From Mesorhizobium sp. M7A.F.Ca.US.006.01.1.1 (lineage in GTDB: Bacteria > Pseudomonadota > Alphaproteobacteria > Rhizobiales > Rhizobiaceae), in contig NZ_RZQL01000018.1 in the NCBI RefSeq assembly GCF_003997935.1, positions 1-45,391 on the forward strand: 45,391 nt of DNA, in the 5' to 3' direction. A program made the translations under genes and the position numbers. Below, one piece after another: positions 8,750 to 16,309 of the stretch. The notes beneath the pieces are model-generated. The model saw only the letters and a list, made by a program, of their open reading frames with translations, was not told where the DNA came from and made no database searches. The stretch's first letter is position 1; each line of letters starts with the position of its first letter.

Positions 8750-8771
8750 GACCTGCTTGGTCAGCCCGCCA

Positions 8772-10289
8772 ATGACAGAGCAACAGACCCCCGCCCCCAT
8801 CGTCGAAATCTCCGGACTGACCAAGCGGTTCCCCGGGGTGCTGGCACTCGACCGCATTTCCGTCGGCTTCCGGCCCGGCGAGGTGCATGCCGTCATCGGC
8901 GAGAACGGCGCCGGCAAGTCGACTCTGATGAATATCCTTGCTGGCGACCTGCAGCCGGACAGCGGCGAAATCCGTATCGACGGCAGCCCCGCCACCATTG
9001 CCTCGCCGCTGGCCAGCCGCGCCGCCGGCATCACGGTGGTCTACCAGGAACTGGCGCTCTGCCCGACGCTGACCATCGCCGAAAACATCATGATGTCAGA
9101 CATGGCGGCGCGCTCGTCGCTGTCCTTCGTACCGCGCGACCGGATGCGGCGCGAAGCGCGCTCGGCATTGACCCGGCTGGGCATGGGCGCGCTCGATCCC
9201 GACACCAGGGTCGCGCGCCTGTCGGTGGCAGAGATGCAGCTGGTCGAGATCGCCGGCGCCATCCGCCAGCGCGCCCGCGTGCTGGTGCTCGACGAACCCA
9301 ATTCGGCGCTGTCCAAGCGCGAGAGCGAGCGTCTGTTCGAGATCGTCAGGCAATTGCGCGGCGAAGGCGTCACCGTGATCTACGTCTCGCATCACCTGAA
9401 GGAAGTGCTCGACCTTGCCGACCGCGTCACCGTGATGCGCGACGGCCGTACCATCGAGACAATGGACAATGACGGCCTGTCGGAGGACCGGTTGATCCGC
9501 GCCATGGTCGGCCGCGATCTCGACACGGCGGCGCAATGGTCGCTGCAAGCTGAAGCGCGGTCGGATGACGCGCCCATAGTGCTGTCGGTCGAGAAGCTGA
9601 CCGCGCCAGGGGTGGACAGGCTGAGCTTTCATGCCCGCGCCGGCGAAATCCTCGGCATTGGCGGCCTGCCGGATTCCGGCAAGGACATGCTGGGCGAGGC
9701 GCTGTTTGGCCTGTGCCAGCGCAGCGGCCGCGTCACCATAGACGGCAAGGAATTGCGCGCAGCCGACCCGCAAGCCTCGATCCGCAACGGCATGGCGCTG
9801 GTGCCGGCCGACCGGCGCGGCGCCGGTGCGCTGTTGTCGATGAGCGTCGCGAACAATGTCGTCTCGGCCTCGCTGCCGCGCTTCTCGCTGGCTGGCTTCA
9901 TGCGGCGTGGTGCCGTGCGCCGCGAGGCCCGCGCGCAGGTCGCGCGGCTTGACGCGCGCATTTCACATCTTGGCCAGAAACTGGCGACACTGTCGGGCGG
10001 CAACCAGCAGAAAATCATCCTCGGGCGCAGCCTGGTCACAAACCCGCGCGTGCTGGTGCTGCACGAGCCGACGCGCGGCGTTGATGTCGGCGCCAAGGCC
10101 GAAATCTACGCCATATTGCGCGGCATCGCCGCCGAGGGCGTCGCGGTGGTGATGATCTCGTCGGAGATCCCCGAGTTGATCATGAACGCCGAACGCGTTC
10201 TGGTGCTGCGCAATGGTGGCATATCGGGCGAACTGACCGGAGCCGGTATCAACGAGGAAGCGATCCTGGCCCGCGCCATGGCATCCTGA
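8772..10289 (+). CDS. CUT2 sugar ABC transporter ATPase with two nucleotide-binding domains, RbsA-like
   Basis: 505 aa, two tandem ATPase domains. Domain 1 has Walker A GENGAGKST, signature LSVAEMQ and Walker B LVLDEPNSAL. Domain 2 has a degenerate Walker A (GLPDSGKD), signature LSGGNQQK and a Walker B reading VLVLHEPTRGVDVG, in which the usual Asp is His431. Degenerate second-domain P-loops are normal in CUT2 ATPases; the Walker B histidine is less common. I start at ATG 8772 (MTEQQTPAP), since the in-frame alternative at 8739 overlaps the hairpin region. It powers the RbsC-like permease. Confidence 0.93.
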   Translation: MTEQQTPAPIVEISGLTKRFPGVLALDRISVGFRPGEVHAVIGENGAGKSTLMNILAGDLQPDSGEIRIDGSPATIASPLASRAAGITVVYQELALCPTLTIAENIMMSDMAARSSLSFVPRDRMRREARSALTRLGMGALDPDTRVARLSVAEMQLVEIAGAIRQRARVLVLDEPNSALSKRESERLFEIVRQLRGEGVTVIYVSHHLKEVLDLADRVTVMRDGRTIETMDNDGLSEDRLIRAMVGRDLDTAAQWSLQAEARSDDAPIVLSVEKLTAPGVDRLSFHARAGEILGIGGLPDSGKDMLGEALFGLCQRSGRVTIDGKELRAADPQASIRNGMALVPADRRGAGALLSMSVANNVVSASLPRFSLAGFMRRGAVRREARAQVARLDARISHLGQKLATLSGGNQQKIILGRSLVTNPRVLVLHEPTRGVDVGAKAEIYAILRGIAAEGVAVVMISSEIPELIMNAERVLVLRNGGISGELTGAGINEEAILARAMAS

Positions 10290-10300
10290 ACGAGGCACTG

Positions 10301-11251
10301 ATGAGCACACCAAGAATTACAATCGTCGGCAGTTTCGCGGTCGGCCTGACCATGCGGGCGCCAAAACTGCCGATCTTCGGCGAGACGATGCTCGGCACCG
10401 ATTTCGACATGGGCGCCGGCGGCAAGGGCTCCAACCAGGCGGTGGCCACGGCAAGGCTTGGTGCGCGTTCGGCGCTGGTCGCCATCATCGGCACCGACAA
10501 GCTGGCCGGCATCGCCACCGACCTCTATGCCGCCGAGGGCGTCGATGCGAGCCTGGTCACGACGAGAACCGAGCGCGCCACCGGCGTCGGTTTCATCATC
10601 CTCAACGACAAGGGTGAGAACTTCATCATCCTCGACATGGGCGCCAACGAGCTGATGGATGCCGCGACCGTCGACGCGGCCGAAGAGCGCATCGCCGGGA
10701 GCGATGTCGTCATGACCGTGCTCGAAGTGCCGATCGCCGCCGCCGCCCGCGCCATGCAGCTTGGCCGCAAGCACGGCGCCCGCACCATTCTCAATCCGGC
10801 ACCGGCACGCCAGCTTCCCGACGCGATCTTCGCCTCCGTCGATTATCTGACCCCCAACGAGAGCGAGTTGCGCATCCTGCTCGGCCTGCCCGCCGACGAC
10901 CCACGCTCGTCGCGCGAGCTTGCCGGCGAACTGCGCCGGCGCGGCGTGCGCAATGTGGTGGTGACGCTCGGCCGCAGCGGCGCGCTGATCCTGACCGACG
11001 ATCTCGATGTGATGGTGCCAGCCGTGCCGGTCGCCGTGGTCGACACCACCGGCGCCGGCGACGCGTTCAATTCCGGCTTCGCGGTGGCGCTGGCCGAAGG
11101 ACGCGACATCGTCGACGCGGTCCGCTTCGGCGTCGTCTGCGGCGGCATCGCCTGCACAAAGCTCGGAGTCATTCCGGGCCTGCCCGGGCGGGCACAGGCC
11201 GACGCGCTCTATGCCGAAGCAATGAAGACAACCTGGAAGGAAACGACATGA
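10301..11251 (+). CDS. PfkB-family sugar kinase, ribokinase-like
   Basis: 316 aa. The N-terminal PfkB motif region GAGGKGSNQAVATARLG (about residues 38-54) and the C-terminal DTTGAGDAFNSGFA (about residues 247-260), containing the catalytic Asp and anion-hole Gly residues, are both intact. It phosphorylates the imported sugar, most like ribokinase, which makes ribose 5-phosphate with ATP. The start ATG is 11 bp after the ATPase stop, and its own TGA overlaps the ATG of the RbsD-like gene, so kinase and mutarotase are coupled. Sugar specificity cannot be read from sequence alone. Confidence 0.9.
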   Translation: MSTPRITIVGSFAVGLTMRAPKLPIFGETMLGTDFDMGAGGKGSNQAVATARLGARSALVAIIGTDKLAGIATDLYAAEGVDASLVTTRTERATGVGFIILNDKGENFIILDMGANELMDAATVDAAEERIAGSDVVMTVLEVPIAAAARAMQLGRKHGARTILNPAPARQLPDAIFASVDYLTPNESELRILLGLPADDPRSSRELAGELRRRGVRNVVVTLGRSGALILTDDLDVMVPAVPVAVVDTTGAGDAFNSGFAVALAEGRDIVDAVRFGVVCGGIACTKLGVIPGLPGRAQADALYAEAMKTTWKETT

Positions 11252-11709
11252 ACCGTAACCGGCTGCTCAACGCCGAACTGTCGCACGCCATCGCCTCGAT
11301 GGGCCATGACGACCTGATGATCGTCTGCGATGCGGGCTTTCCGATCCCGTCGAGCGCTTGGCGCATCGACCTCGCCATCTCCCCCGACGTGCCGGATCTC
11401 GAAACCGTGCTGGCGCCGATCGCGGCCAACCTGATCGCCGAGCGCGTCGGCTATGCCGATACGCTGCCGGCGCACAATGCACCGCTGCTGGCCAAGCTGA
11501 AGCGGCTGTTTCCCGACGCCGATTTCGAGACCACGACGCACGAGACCATCCTTGGCGAAATGGCGGCCAAGGCCAAGGTCATCGTGCGCACCGGCGCTTT
11601 CGATCCGTGGGGCAACATCCTGCTCTATTCCGGCGTCGACGTGCCGGCATGGTTCTCCAAGCCCGGTGTCGTCGCGCCCGACTACTATGCCAAGAAGCTG
11701 AAGGGCTGA
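11248..11709 (+). CDS. RbsD/FucU family sugar mutarotase, D-ribose pyranase-like
   Basis: 153 aa, the usual length is 130-150. The MGHDD segment puts a histidine at residue 20, the position of the catalytic His of RbsD, and NPxP-like AGFPIPSS and the C-terminal RTGAFDPWGNILLYSGV also match the family. RbsD and FucU proteins interconvert pyranose and furanose or anomeric forms so that the kinase receives the right form. It overlaps the kinase by four bases (ATGA) and is followed one base later by the PanB-like gene. Whether it acts on ribose or fucose-type sugars is open. Confidence 0.88.
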   Translation: MNRNRLLNAELSHAIASMGHDDLMIVCDAGFPIPSSAWRIDLAISPDVPDLETVLAPIAANLIAERVGYADTLPAHNAPLLAKLKRLFPDADFETTTHETILGEMAAKAKVIVRTGAFDPWGNILLYSGVDVPAWFSKPGVVAPDYYAKKLKG

Positions 11710-11710
11710 G

Positions 11711-12541
11711 ATGCCGCGCATCTTCGACTTCGGCGGCCGCGAGGTCGAGCGCAGCGTGACGGTTGCTGGCCTGCGCGCGCTGAAGGGCAGCGGACGGCGT
11801 GTCGCCCAGGTGACCGCCGAAACCGCCGAAGAGGCAGCAGCCGCCGAGGCTGCCGGCATCGAGATGGTCGTCTGCCGCGCTGCCAACGTGCCCCGCGTGC
11901 GCGAAGGGTCGCGCCGCGTCTTCGTCACCGCCGCGCTAGGCTTCGCCGACGCGGTGACATCGGACGAGATCCTGCGAACCGCCTTCTCCGCTATCACGGC
12001 GGGTGCCGACGCCGTCATCACCGGGCGTGGTCTCGACACCGTGCGCATGCTCGCCAACGAACAGATCCCGGTGATGGGCCATCTCGGTTTCGTGCCGCGC
12101 AAATCCACCTGGGTCGGCGGCATCAGGGCCGTCGGCAAGACATCAGCCGAGGCGCTCGACTTGTGGGAGCGTTTTCGCAGGTTGGAAGACGCTGGTGCCT
12201 TTGCCGTCGAATGCGAGATCATCGCTGCTGAGGTGATGGCCGAGATCAACCGCCGCACATCGCTGGTTACCGTGTCGCTCGGCTCGGGCGCCGAGGCCGA
12301 CGTGGTCTTCCTGTTCACCTCGGACATTTGCGGCGAGAGTGCCCGCCTGCCCCGCCATGCGCGAGCCTGGGGTGATCTGACCGTGCTGCAAAAGGCAGTG
12401 AGGGATGCTCGGGTCGAAGCATTGTCGGGCTTCCGCAACGAGGTCGCGGGCGGCAGCTACCCCGGCAACGCCGAGGTCGCCGGCATCGCTCAGGCGGAAC
12501 TTGACGGTTTTCGCGAGCGGCTGGAGTCGGAACGGGACTAG
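11711..12541 (+). CDS. PanB-like protein (KPHMT / PEP mutase superfamily) lacking PanB metal ligands
   Basis: 276 aa, recognisably related to ketopantoate hydroxymethyltransferase. IPVMGHLGFVPRK (residues 119-131) matches the PanB CGHLGLTPQ loop, FAVECEII carries Glu167 at the place of catalytic Glu181, and GGSYPGNAEV matches the PanB C-terminus. But the E. coli PanB residues Asp45, Asp84, Lys112 and Glu114 correspond by eye to Arg56, Ala74, Ile103 and Gly105, so the Mg site is gone. It is the last gene of the ribose-type operon, starting one base after the RbsD-like stop. It is therefore unlikely to make ketopantoate; an aldolase- or lyase-like step on a sugar-derived acid is possible. Homology fairly sure, function unknown. 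Confidence 0.78.
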   Translation: MPRIFDFGGREVERSVTVAGLRALKGSGRRVAQVTAETAEEAAAAEAAGIEMVVCRAANVPRVREGSRRVFVTAALGFADAVTSDEILRTAFSAITAGADAVITGRGLDTVRMLANEQIPVMGHLGFVPRKSTWVGGIRAVGKTSAEALDLWERFRRLEDAGAFAVECEIIAAEVMAEINRRTSLVTVSLGSGAEADVVFLFTSDICGESARLPRHARAWGDLTVLQKAVRDARVEALSGFRNEVAGGSYPGNAEVAGIAQAELDGFRERLESERD

Positions 12542-12627
12542 AAGCTCTATGCCCTCTCCATGCAAGGCAACGCCGCTTCGTTGATCCAGAGGCGCCCATG
12601 ACCGCCTAGCACCAGGGAACAATGTTG

Positions 12628-12654
12628 CCGGCAAACTGTTCTGTTCCTTGCCGG
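12628..12654 (+). promoter_or_regulatory. Leader hairpin overlapping the ribosome site of the DUF2270 gene
   Basis: CCGGCAA (12628-12634) can pair with TTGCCGG (12648-12654). The right arm shares its last two G residues with the GGAGG ribosome site (12653-12657) of the ATG at 12663, so the stem could limit translation. Seen as sequence only. Confidence 0.35.
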
Positions 12655-12662
12655 AGGATGCC

Positions 12663-13355
12663 ATGAACGACGCGTCGGCAAAGCCCGCTGGCCCCGTCCT
12701 TTCATCGGCGGAGCGCGTCAACACGCTGTCCCATTTCCACCGCGCCGAGATCGCTCGCATGGCGGGATGGCGCGACCGGCTCGACCTGACGACCAACTGG
12801 GCAATCACGGTGGCGGCGGCGCTGCTTTCGGTATCACTGTCGACGGCGAGTGCACATCACGGCGTGCTGCTGTTCGCCATGCTGCTGATCCTGCTGCTGC
12901 TGTGGATCGAGGCGCGCCGCTATCGGTTCTTCGACTTCTATCGGGCGCGCGTACGCCAGTTCGAACGCCACTATTTCGCGCAGATCTTTTCCCCACAGCC
13001 CGACTTCGCCTCGGATTGGCTGCTCATCGTCGGCGAAGGCCTGCGCGCGCCAAAATTCCTGCTGTCGCAGCGCGTCGCGCTAGCCCGTCGGCTGCGGCGA
13101 AATTACATCTACCTGTTCCTGATCCTCTTGCTGGCCTGGGTGCTCAAGATATCCACACCCAGCCTTCAAACCGTGGGCGTCAGGACCGGTTTTGCCGGCT
13201 CGCTTCGCGAAGCCGTGGACAGCGCCGCCCTTGGTCCCGTTCCCGGTGTGGCGATCGTGGTTGTCGTGGCCGCATTCTATGTCGGGTTGCTTGCCATCGT
13301 CTTTTTCACGGCCGATGACGACGGCGAACTGTCCTTTGGCGACGTGCATGTTTGA
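12663..13355 (+). CDS. DUF2270 family integral membrane protein
   Basis: 230 aa. After a ~40-residue soluble stretch rich in charged residues (FHRAEIARMAGWRDRLDLTTNWAI, a DUF2270 hallmark) there are two adjacent hydrophobic segments at about residues 42-82, then the ARRYRFFDFYRARVRQFE segment, and two more hydrophobic segments near residues 145-165 and 195-220. The function of the family is not known to me. GGAGG five bases before the ATG decides the start. It stands alone between the sugar operon and a small opposite-strand gene. Confidence 0.82.
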   Translation: MNDASAKPAGPVLSSAERVNTLSHFHRAEIARMAGWRDRLDLTTNWAITVAAALLSVSLSTASAHHGVLLFAMLLILLLLWIEARRYRFFDFYRARVRQFERHYFAQIFSPQPDFASDWLLIVGEGLRAPKFLLSQRVALARRLRRNYIYLFLILLLAWVLKISTPSLQTVGVRTGFAGSLREAVDSAALGPVPGVAIVVVVAAFYVGLLAIVFFTADDDGELSFGDVHV

Positions 13356-13452
13356 CGTTGATGCCCGGCAACACGCCGCTGCAACGCAAACGGCGGCCCG
13401 CGCGCTGAGATGGCCGGTCCGCCGAGACGTTTGAGGGAACGGAACTTCGCGC

Positions 13453-13596
13453 CTAGATGCCGAAGAACTGCTTGCCAACCATGTAACCCAGTGCCGCCAC
13501 GACCAGCGGAAACAGTGCCGGCGCCGCCTTGCCTAGAAGGGAGACCTGCTGGTCCTTCGCCGGCGTATGACGTGCATTGCCGAGATTCTTGGTCAT
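13453..13596 (-). CDS. Small single-span membrane protein, 47 aa
   Basis: The minus strand encodes MTKNLGNARHTPAKDQQ followed by a hydrophobic stretch (APALFPLVVAALGYMVG, residues 25-41) and the tail KQFFGI. A weak GAGG site lies about eight bases before the ATG. The pattern of basic hydrophilic N-terminus, one membrane span and short aromatic tail is that of a genuine small membrane protein. Two hairpins lie upstream, at 13630-13662. I do not recognise the family. It is convergent with the DUF2270 gene. Confidence 0.6.
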   Translation of the reverse strand: MTKNLGNARHTPAKDQQVSLLGKAAPALFPLVVAALGYMVGKQFFGI

Positions 13597-13629
13597 TGCT
13601 TGCCTCAGGTTCGAAAGACTAATTAGCAA

Positions 13630-13662
13630 ATGCTGATTAACAGCATGGCCGCATTAACGGCC
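13630..13662. promoter_or_regulatory. Tandem inverted repeats upstream of the 47-aa gene
   Basis: ATGCTG-ATTAA-CAGCAT (13630-13646) is directly followed by GGCCG-CATTAA-CGGCC (13647-13662). Both loops contain ATTAA, and the centres are about 16.5 bp apart. They lie 34-66 bp upstream of the small gene's start on the minus strand and could be operators or mRNA hairpins. No function is shown. Confidence 0.4.
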
Positions 13663-14022
13663 TGATAGGAAATCAACTCTGATCAGATGCAAATTCTAAT
13701 GATCGGCACATGGACGGCAAGGACGCGCTGCCCTATTTAGCGGCGTTCGAAGCATTGACCGGAACGCGCGGCCGTTCGCGCCGCTCGGTAAAACCGCGCC
13801 TGAACAACAAGATGGCTCAGGAACCCGATTTAGCAGGTGAACGCCAGCTCCGGAGCCGATGCAGTTCGTCCGAGCTTCGTGTTGATAGGCGCGGGGTCGA
13901 AGGGCATGCCCGCAGCGTAGGCAGGCCGCACCCCGTCAAAAAATTCGCAAACCAATGTCGGACTGGTTACGCCTCGTTCGTCCTTGGGGTATCGAACAGG
14001 CATTTATGAAAGGATCCAGCAT
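13663..14022. other. Intergenic stretch without a supported gene
   Basis: About 360 bp between the tandem hairpins and the SRPBCC gene. Open frames exist on both strands but none has a ribosome site, recognisable motif or convincing composition. It could hold decayed coding sequence and the promoter of the SRPBCC gene. Confidence 0.5.
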
Positions 14023-14466
14023 ATGCCCGGCACCGTACGTTTGCACCGCGTTCTGACGACCAGCCCTGAAAAGGTCTATCGCGCCTTCGTTGAAGCGGAC
14101 GCGCTGGCCAAGTGGCTTCCGCCAAACGGCTTCACCTGCACGGTCCATAATTTCGAGGCAAAGGTCGGAGGCACGTTCAAGATGTCGTTCCGCAATTTCA
14201 CCACCGGCGACAGCCACGCCTTCGGCGGTGAGTATCTCGAACTCGTTCCGGGCGAGCGCCTGCTCTACACCGACAGATTCGACGATCCCAACCTGCCCGG
14301 CGAGATACGGGTGACCGTAATCTTGAAAAAGGTGTCGGTCGGCACTGAAATCGACATCACCCAGGCCGGCATACCGGACGTCATTCCGGTCGAGGCCTGC
14401 TATCTGGGCTGGCAGGAATCGCTCAGAAATCTGGCAAAGCTCGTCGAGCCCGAGATCAATCAATAG
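14023..14466 (+). CDS. SRPBCC (AHSA1-type START-like) domain protein
   Basis: 147 aa, one complete SRPBCC helix-grip domain. The AHSA1 pattern is clear: LHRVLTTSPEKVYRAFVEADALAKWLPP at the N-terminus, KVGGTFKMSF in the middle, the GEYLELVPGERLLYT strand, and the C-terminal GWQESLRNLAKLVEPE helix. The ATG at 14023 has GAAAGGA about ten bases upstream. Members bind hydrophobic ligands or act as polyketide-cyclase-like folds; the function of this one is unknown. It stands alone in front of the M20 amidohydrolase, 158 bp away. Confidence 0.85.
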   Translation: MPGTVRLHRVLTTSPEKVYRAFVEADALAKWLPPNGFTCTVHNFEAKVGGTFKMSFRNFTTGDSHAFGGEYLELVPGERLLYTDRFDDPNLPGEIRVTVILKKVSVGTEIDITQAGIPDVIPVEACYLGWQESLRNLAKLVEPEINQ

Positions 14467-14624
14467 GCTGAGGATGGCCTGGAGAACGGTCGTTTCTGGC
14501 CTGCCGAAGCCTGAAACTTGGACTGTGGCGGGAACTGCCCTTTATCGCTAGCAATTCATCATTGCGTTTGACACCCCCTGTGACTGGATGTGTCGATGAA
14601 GAATGCAGCGGAGGCTGAAAAAGC

Positions 14625-15773
14625 ATGACTCTGACCAACCGAGACATCGTCGAGTTGACCGCGTGGCGGCGCCAGCTGCACCAGAATCCGGAAATCTCGA
14701 ATGAAGAGGAGAAGACGGCAAAGGAGGTCGTCGCCTTCCTCGCCGATACAGGGCCGGACAAGGTGCTGACACAGCTCGGCGGGCACGGCGTCGCGGCCAT
14801 ATATGACAGCGGCAAAGCGGGGCCGACGGTGCTGTTCCGTTCGGAACTCGATGCCTTGCCTATCGAAGAACTTTCAGGCGTGCCGCATTCGTCGCACGTG
14901 CCGGGCAAGTCGCATATGTGCGGCCATGACGGACACACCGCGATCCTGGCATCCCTCGGACGGCAGTTGGGGCGCGAGCGGCCTGCAAGCGGCCGCGTCG
15001 TGCTGATGTTCCAGCCGGCGGAGGAAACCGGCAATGGCGCGGCCGGCGTCGTCGCCGATCCCCGCTTCGGCGAGATCGCGCCGGATTTCGCTTTCTCGCT
15101 GCACAACCTGCCTGGCGTGCCGTTCGGCGAGGTGCGGCTCAAGCCCGGCGTGGTCAACTGTGCGTCACGCGGCATGCGCATAATACTGGAGGGCAAGACC
15201 GCCCATTCATCCATGCCGGAGACCGGTATCTCGCCGATGCTGGCGATCAGTGAACTGATGCCGGCACTGCCGGCGCTCGGGCGCGGAACCTTCGCCGCCG
15301 ACGACTTCTCCATGCTGACCGTCACCCATGCCGCGATGGGCGAGGCCGTGTTCGGCATCGCGCCGGCTCATGCGCAGGTGTGGGCAACGCTGCGCACCCG
15401 GCGTGACGAGCGCATGGCGAACCTTTGCGCTGCTGCCGAAGCACTGGTCGCCAGGATCGCGGGCGAGCATCGCCTTTCCGCCCGCTGGGACTATCACGAG
15501 ATCTTCGTCGCCAGCGTCAACGCGCAGGACGCGGTGGAGCATCTGCGGCGCGCGCTCGATGAAGAGGGCGTCGCGCACGGCGAAGAAGCCCTGCCGATGC
15601 GCGCCTCGGAAGATTTCGGCCTGTTCGGCCATAGTGCCAAGTCGGCGATGTTCTTCCTCGGTGCAGGCGAGCGGCATCCTGCCTTGCACAATCCCGACTA
15701 TGACTTTCCCGACGACCTGATCCCGATCGGGTCAAGGATCTTCATGCGCACGGCACGCAATCTCCTGGGCTGA
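14625..15773 (+). CDS. M20D family amidohydrolase (hippurate / N-acyl-amino-acid hydrolase type)
   Basis: 382 aa. Metal ligands and catalytic motifs are visible: CGHDGHTA (about residues 102-109), PAEETGNGAAGV with the catalytic Glu pair (about residues 131-142), and FSLHNLPGVP with the third histidine. The internal dimerisation domain and the final FFLGAGERHPALHNPDYDFPD with the last His ligand are also present. GGAGG lies ten bases before the ATG. The family, which includes plant ILR1-type auxin-conjugate hydrolases and bacterial hippurate hydrolases, cleaves the amide bond of N-acyl amino acids. A GH3-type synthetase lies 6 kb away. Class firm; substrate unknown. Confidence 0.92.
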   Translation: MTLTNRDIVELTAWRRQLHQNPEISNEEEKTAKEVVAFLADTGPDKVLTQLGGHGVAAIYDSGKAGPTVLFRSELDALPIEELSGVPHSSHVPGKSHMCGHDGHTAILASLGRQLGRERPASGRVVLMFQPAEETGNGAAGVVADPRFGEIAPDFAFSLHNLPGVPFGEVRLKPGVVNCASRGMRIILEGKTAHSSMPETGISPMLAISELMPALPALGRGTFAADDFSMLTVTHAAMGEAVFGIAPAHAQVWATLRTRRDERMANLCAAAEALVARIAGEHRLSARWDYHEIFVASVNAQDAVEHLRRALDEEGVAHGEEALPMRASEDFGLFGHSAKSAMFFLGAGERHPALHNPDYDFPDDLIPIGSRIFMRTARNLLG

Positions 15774-15806
15774 CCCCGCCAACTCCAACGCCGAAAGGAA
15801 CCCGCA

Positions 15807-16289
15807 ATGCCAAAGATACCAAAGAACACGATTTGCCTCTGGTTCGACAAGGACGCCGAGGCTGCGGCACGCTTCTACGCGGAGACCTTTCCCGGCACCA
15901 ACGTGGGCGCCGTTCACCGTGCGCCGAGCGACTTTCCGTCCGGCAAGAAAGGCGACGTGTTGACGGTCGAATTTACCGTTGCCGGCATTCCCTGCATCGG
16001 ATTGAACGGCGGCTCCACATTCAAGCAGAGCGAGGCCTTCTCGTTCCAGATCGCCACCGACGATCAGCAGGAAACCGACCGCTACTGGAACGCCATCGTC
16101 GGCAATGGCGGCCAGGAGAGCGTGTGCGGCTGGTGCAAGGACAAATGGGGCGTGTCCTGGCAAATCACGCCGCGCACGCTGACCGAGGCTATGGCCGCTG
16201 GCGGCGAGGAAGCCAAACGCGCCTTTGATGCGATGATGGAGATGACGAAGATCGACGTCGCGGCGATCGACGCAGCCCGGCGCGGCTGA
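15807..16289 (+). CDS. VOC family / PhnB-like protein
   Basis: 160 aa. The sequence NTICLWFDKDAEAAARFYAETFP at the start and NGGQESVCGWCKDKWGVSWQITP in the second half are the hallmarks of the PhnB / 3-demethylubiquinone-9 3-methyltransferase-like branch of the vicinal-oxygen-chelate fold. The old methyltransferase name is misleading for these small proteins, whose role is unproven. It is 33 bp downstream of the amidohydrolase with GAAAGGA before its ATG, so the two may be co-transcribed. It is convergent with the quinone oxidoreductase gene. Confidence 0.88.
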   Translation: MPKIPKNTICLWFDKDAEAAARFYAETFPGTNVGAVHRAPSDFPSGKKGDVLTVEFTVAGIPCIGLNGGSTFKQSEAFSFQIATDDQQETDRYWNAIVGNGGQESVCGWCKDKWGVSWQITPRTLTEAMAAGGEEAKRAFDAMMEMTKIDVAAIDAARRG

Positions 16290-16309
16290 CCTCGATCGCA
16301 GCTGAGTTG

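Noticed and set aside
13710..14009. 99-codon plus frame, and a short minus frame containing MPFDPAPINTKLG
   Set aside because: No ribosome site and no recognised family; the plus frame runs into the leader of the SRPBCC gene.
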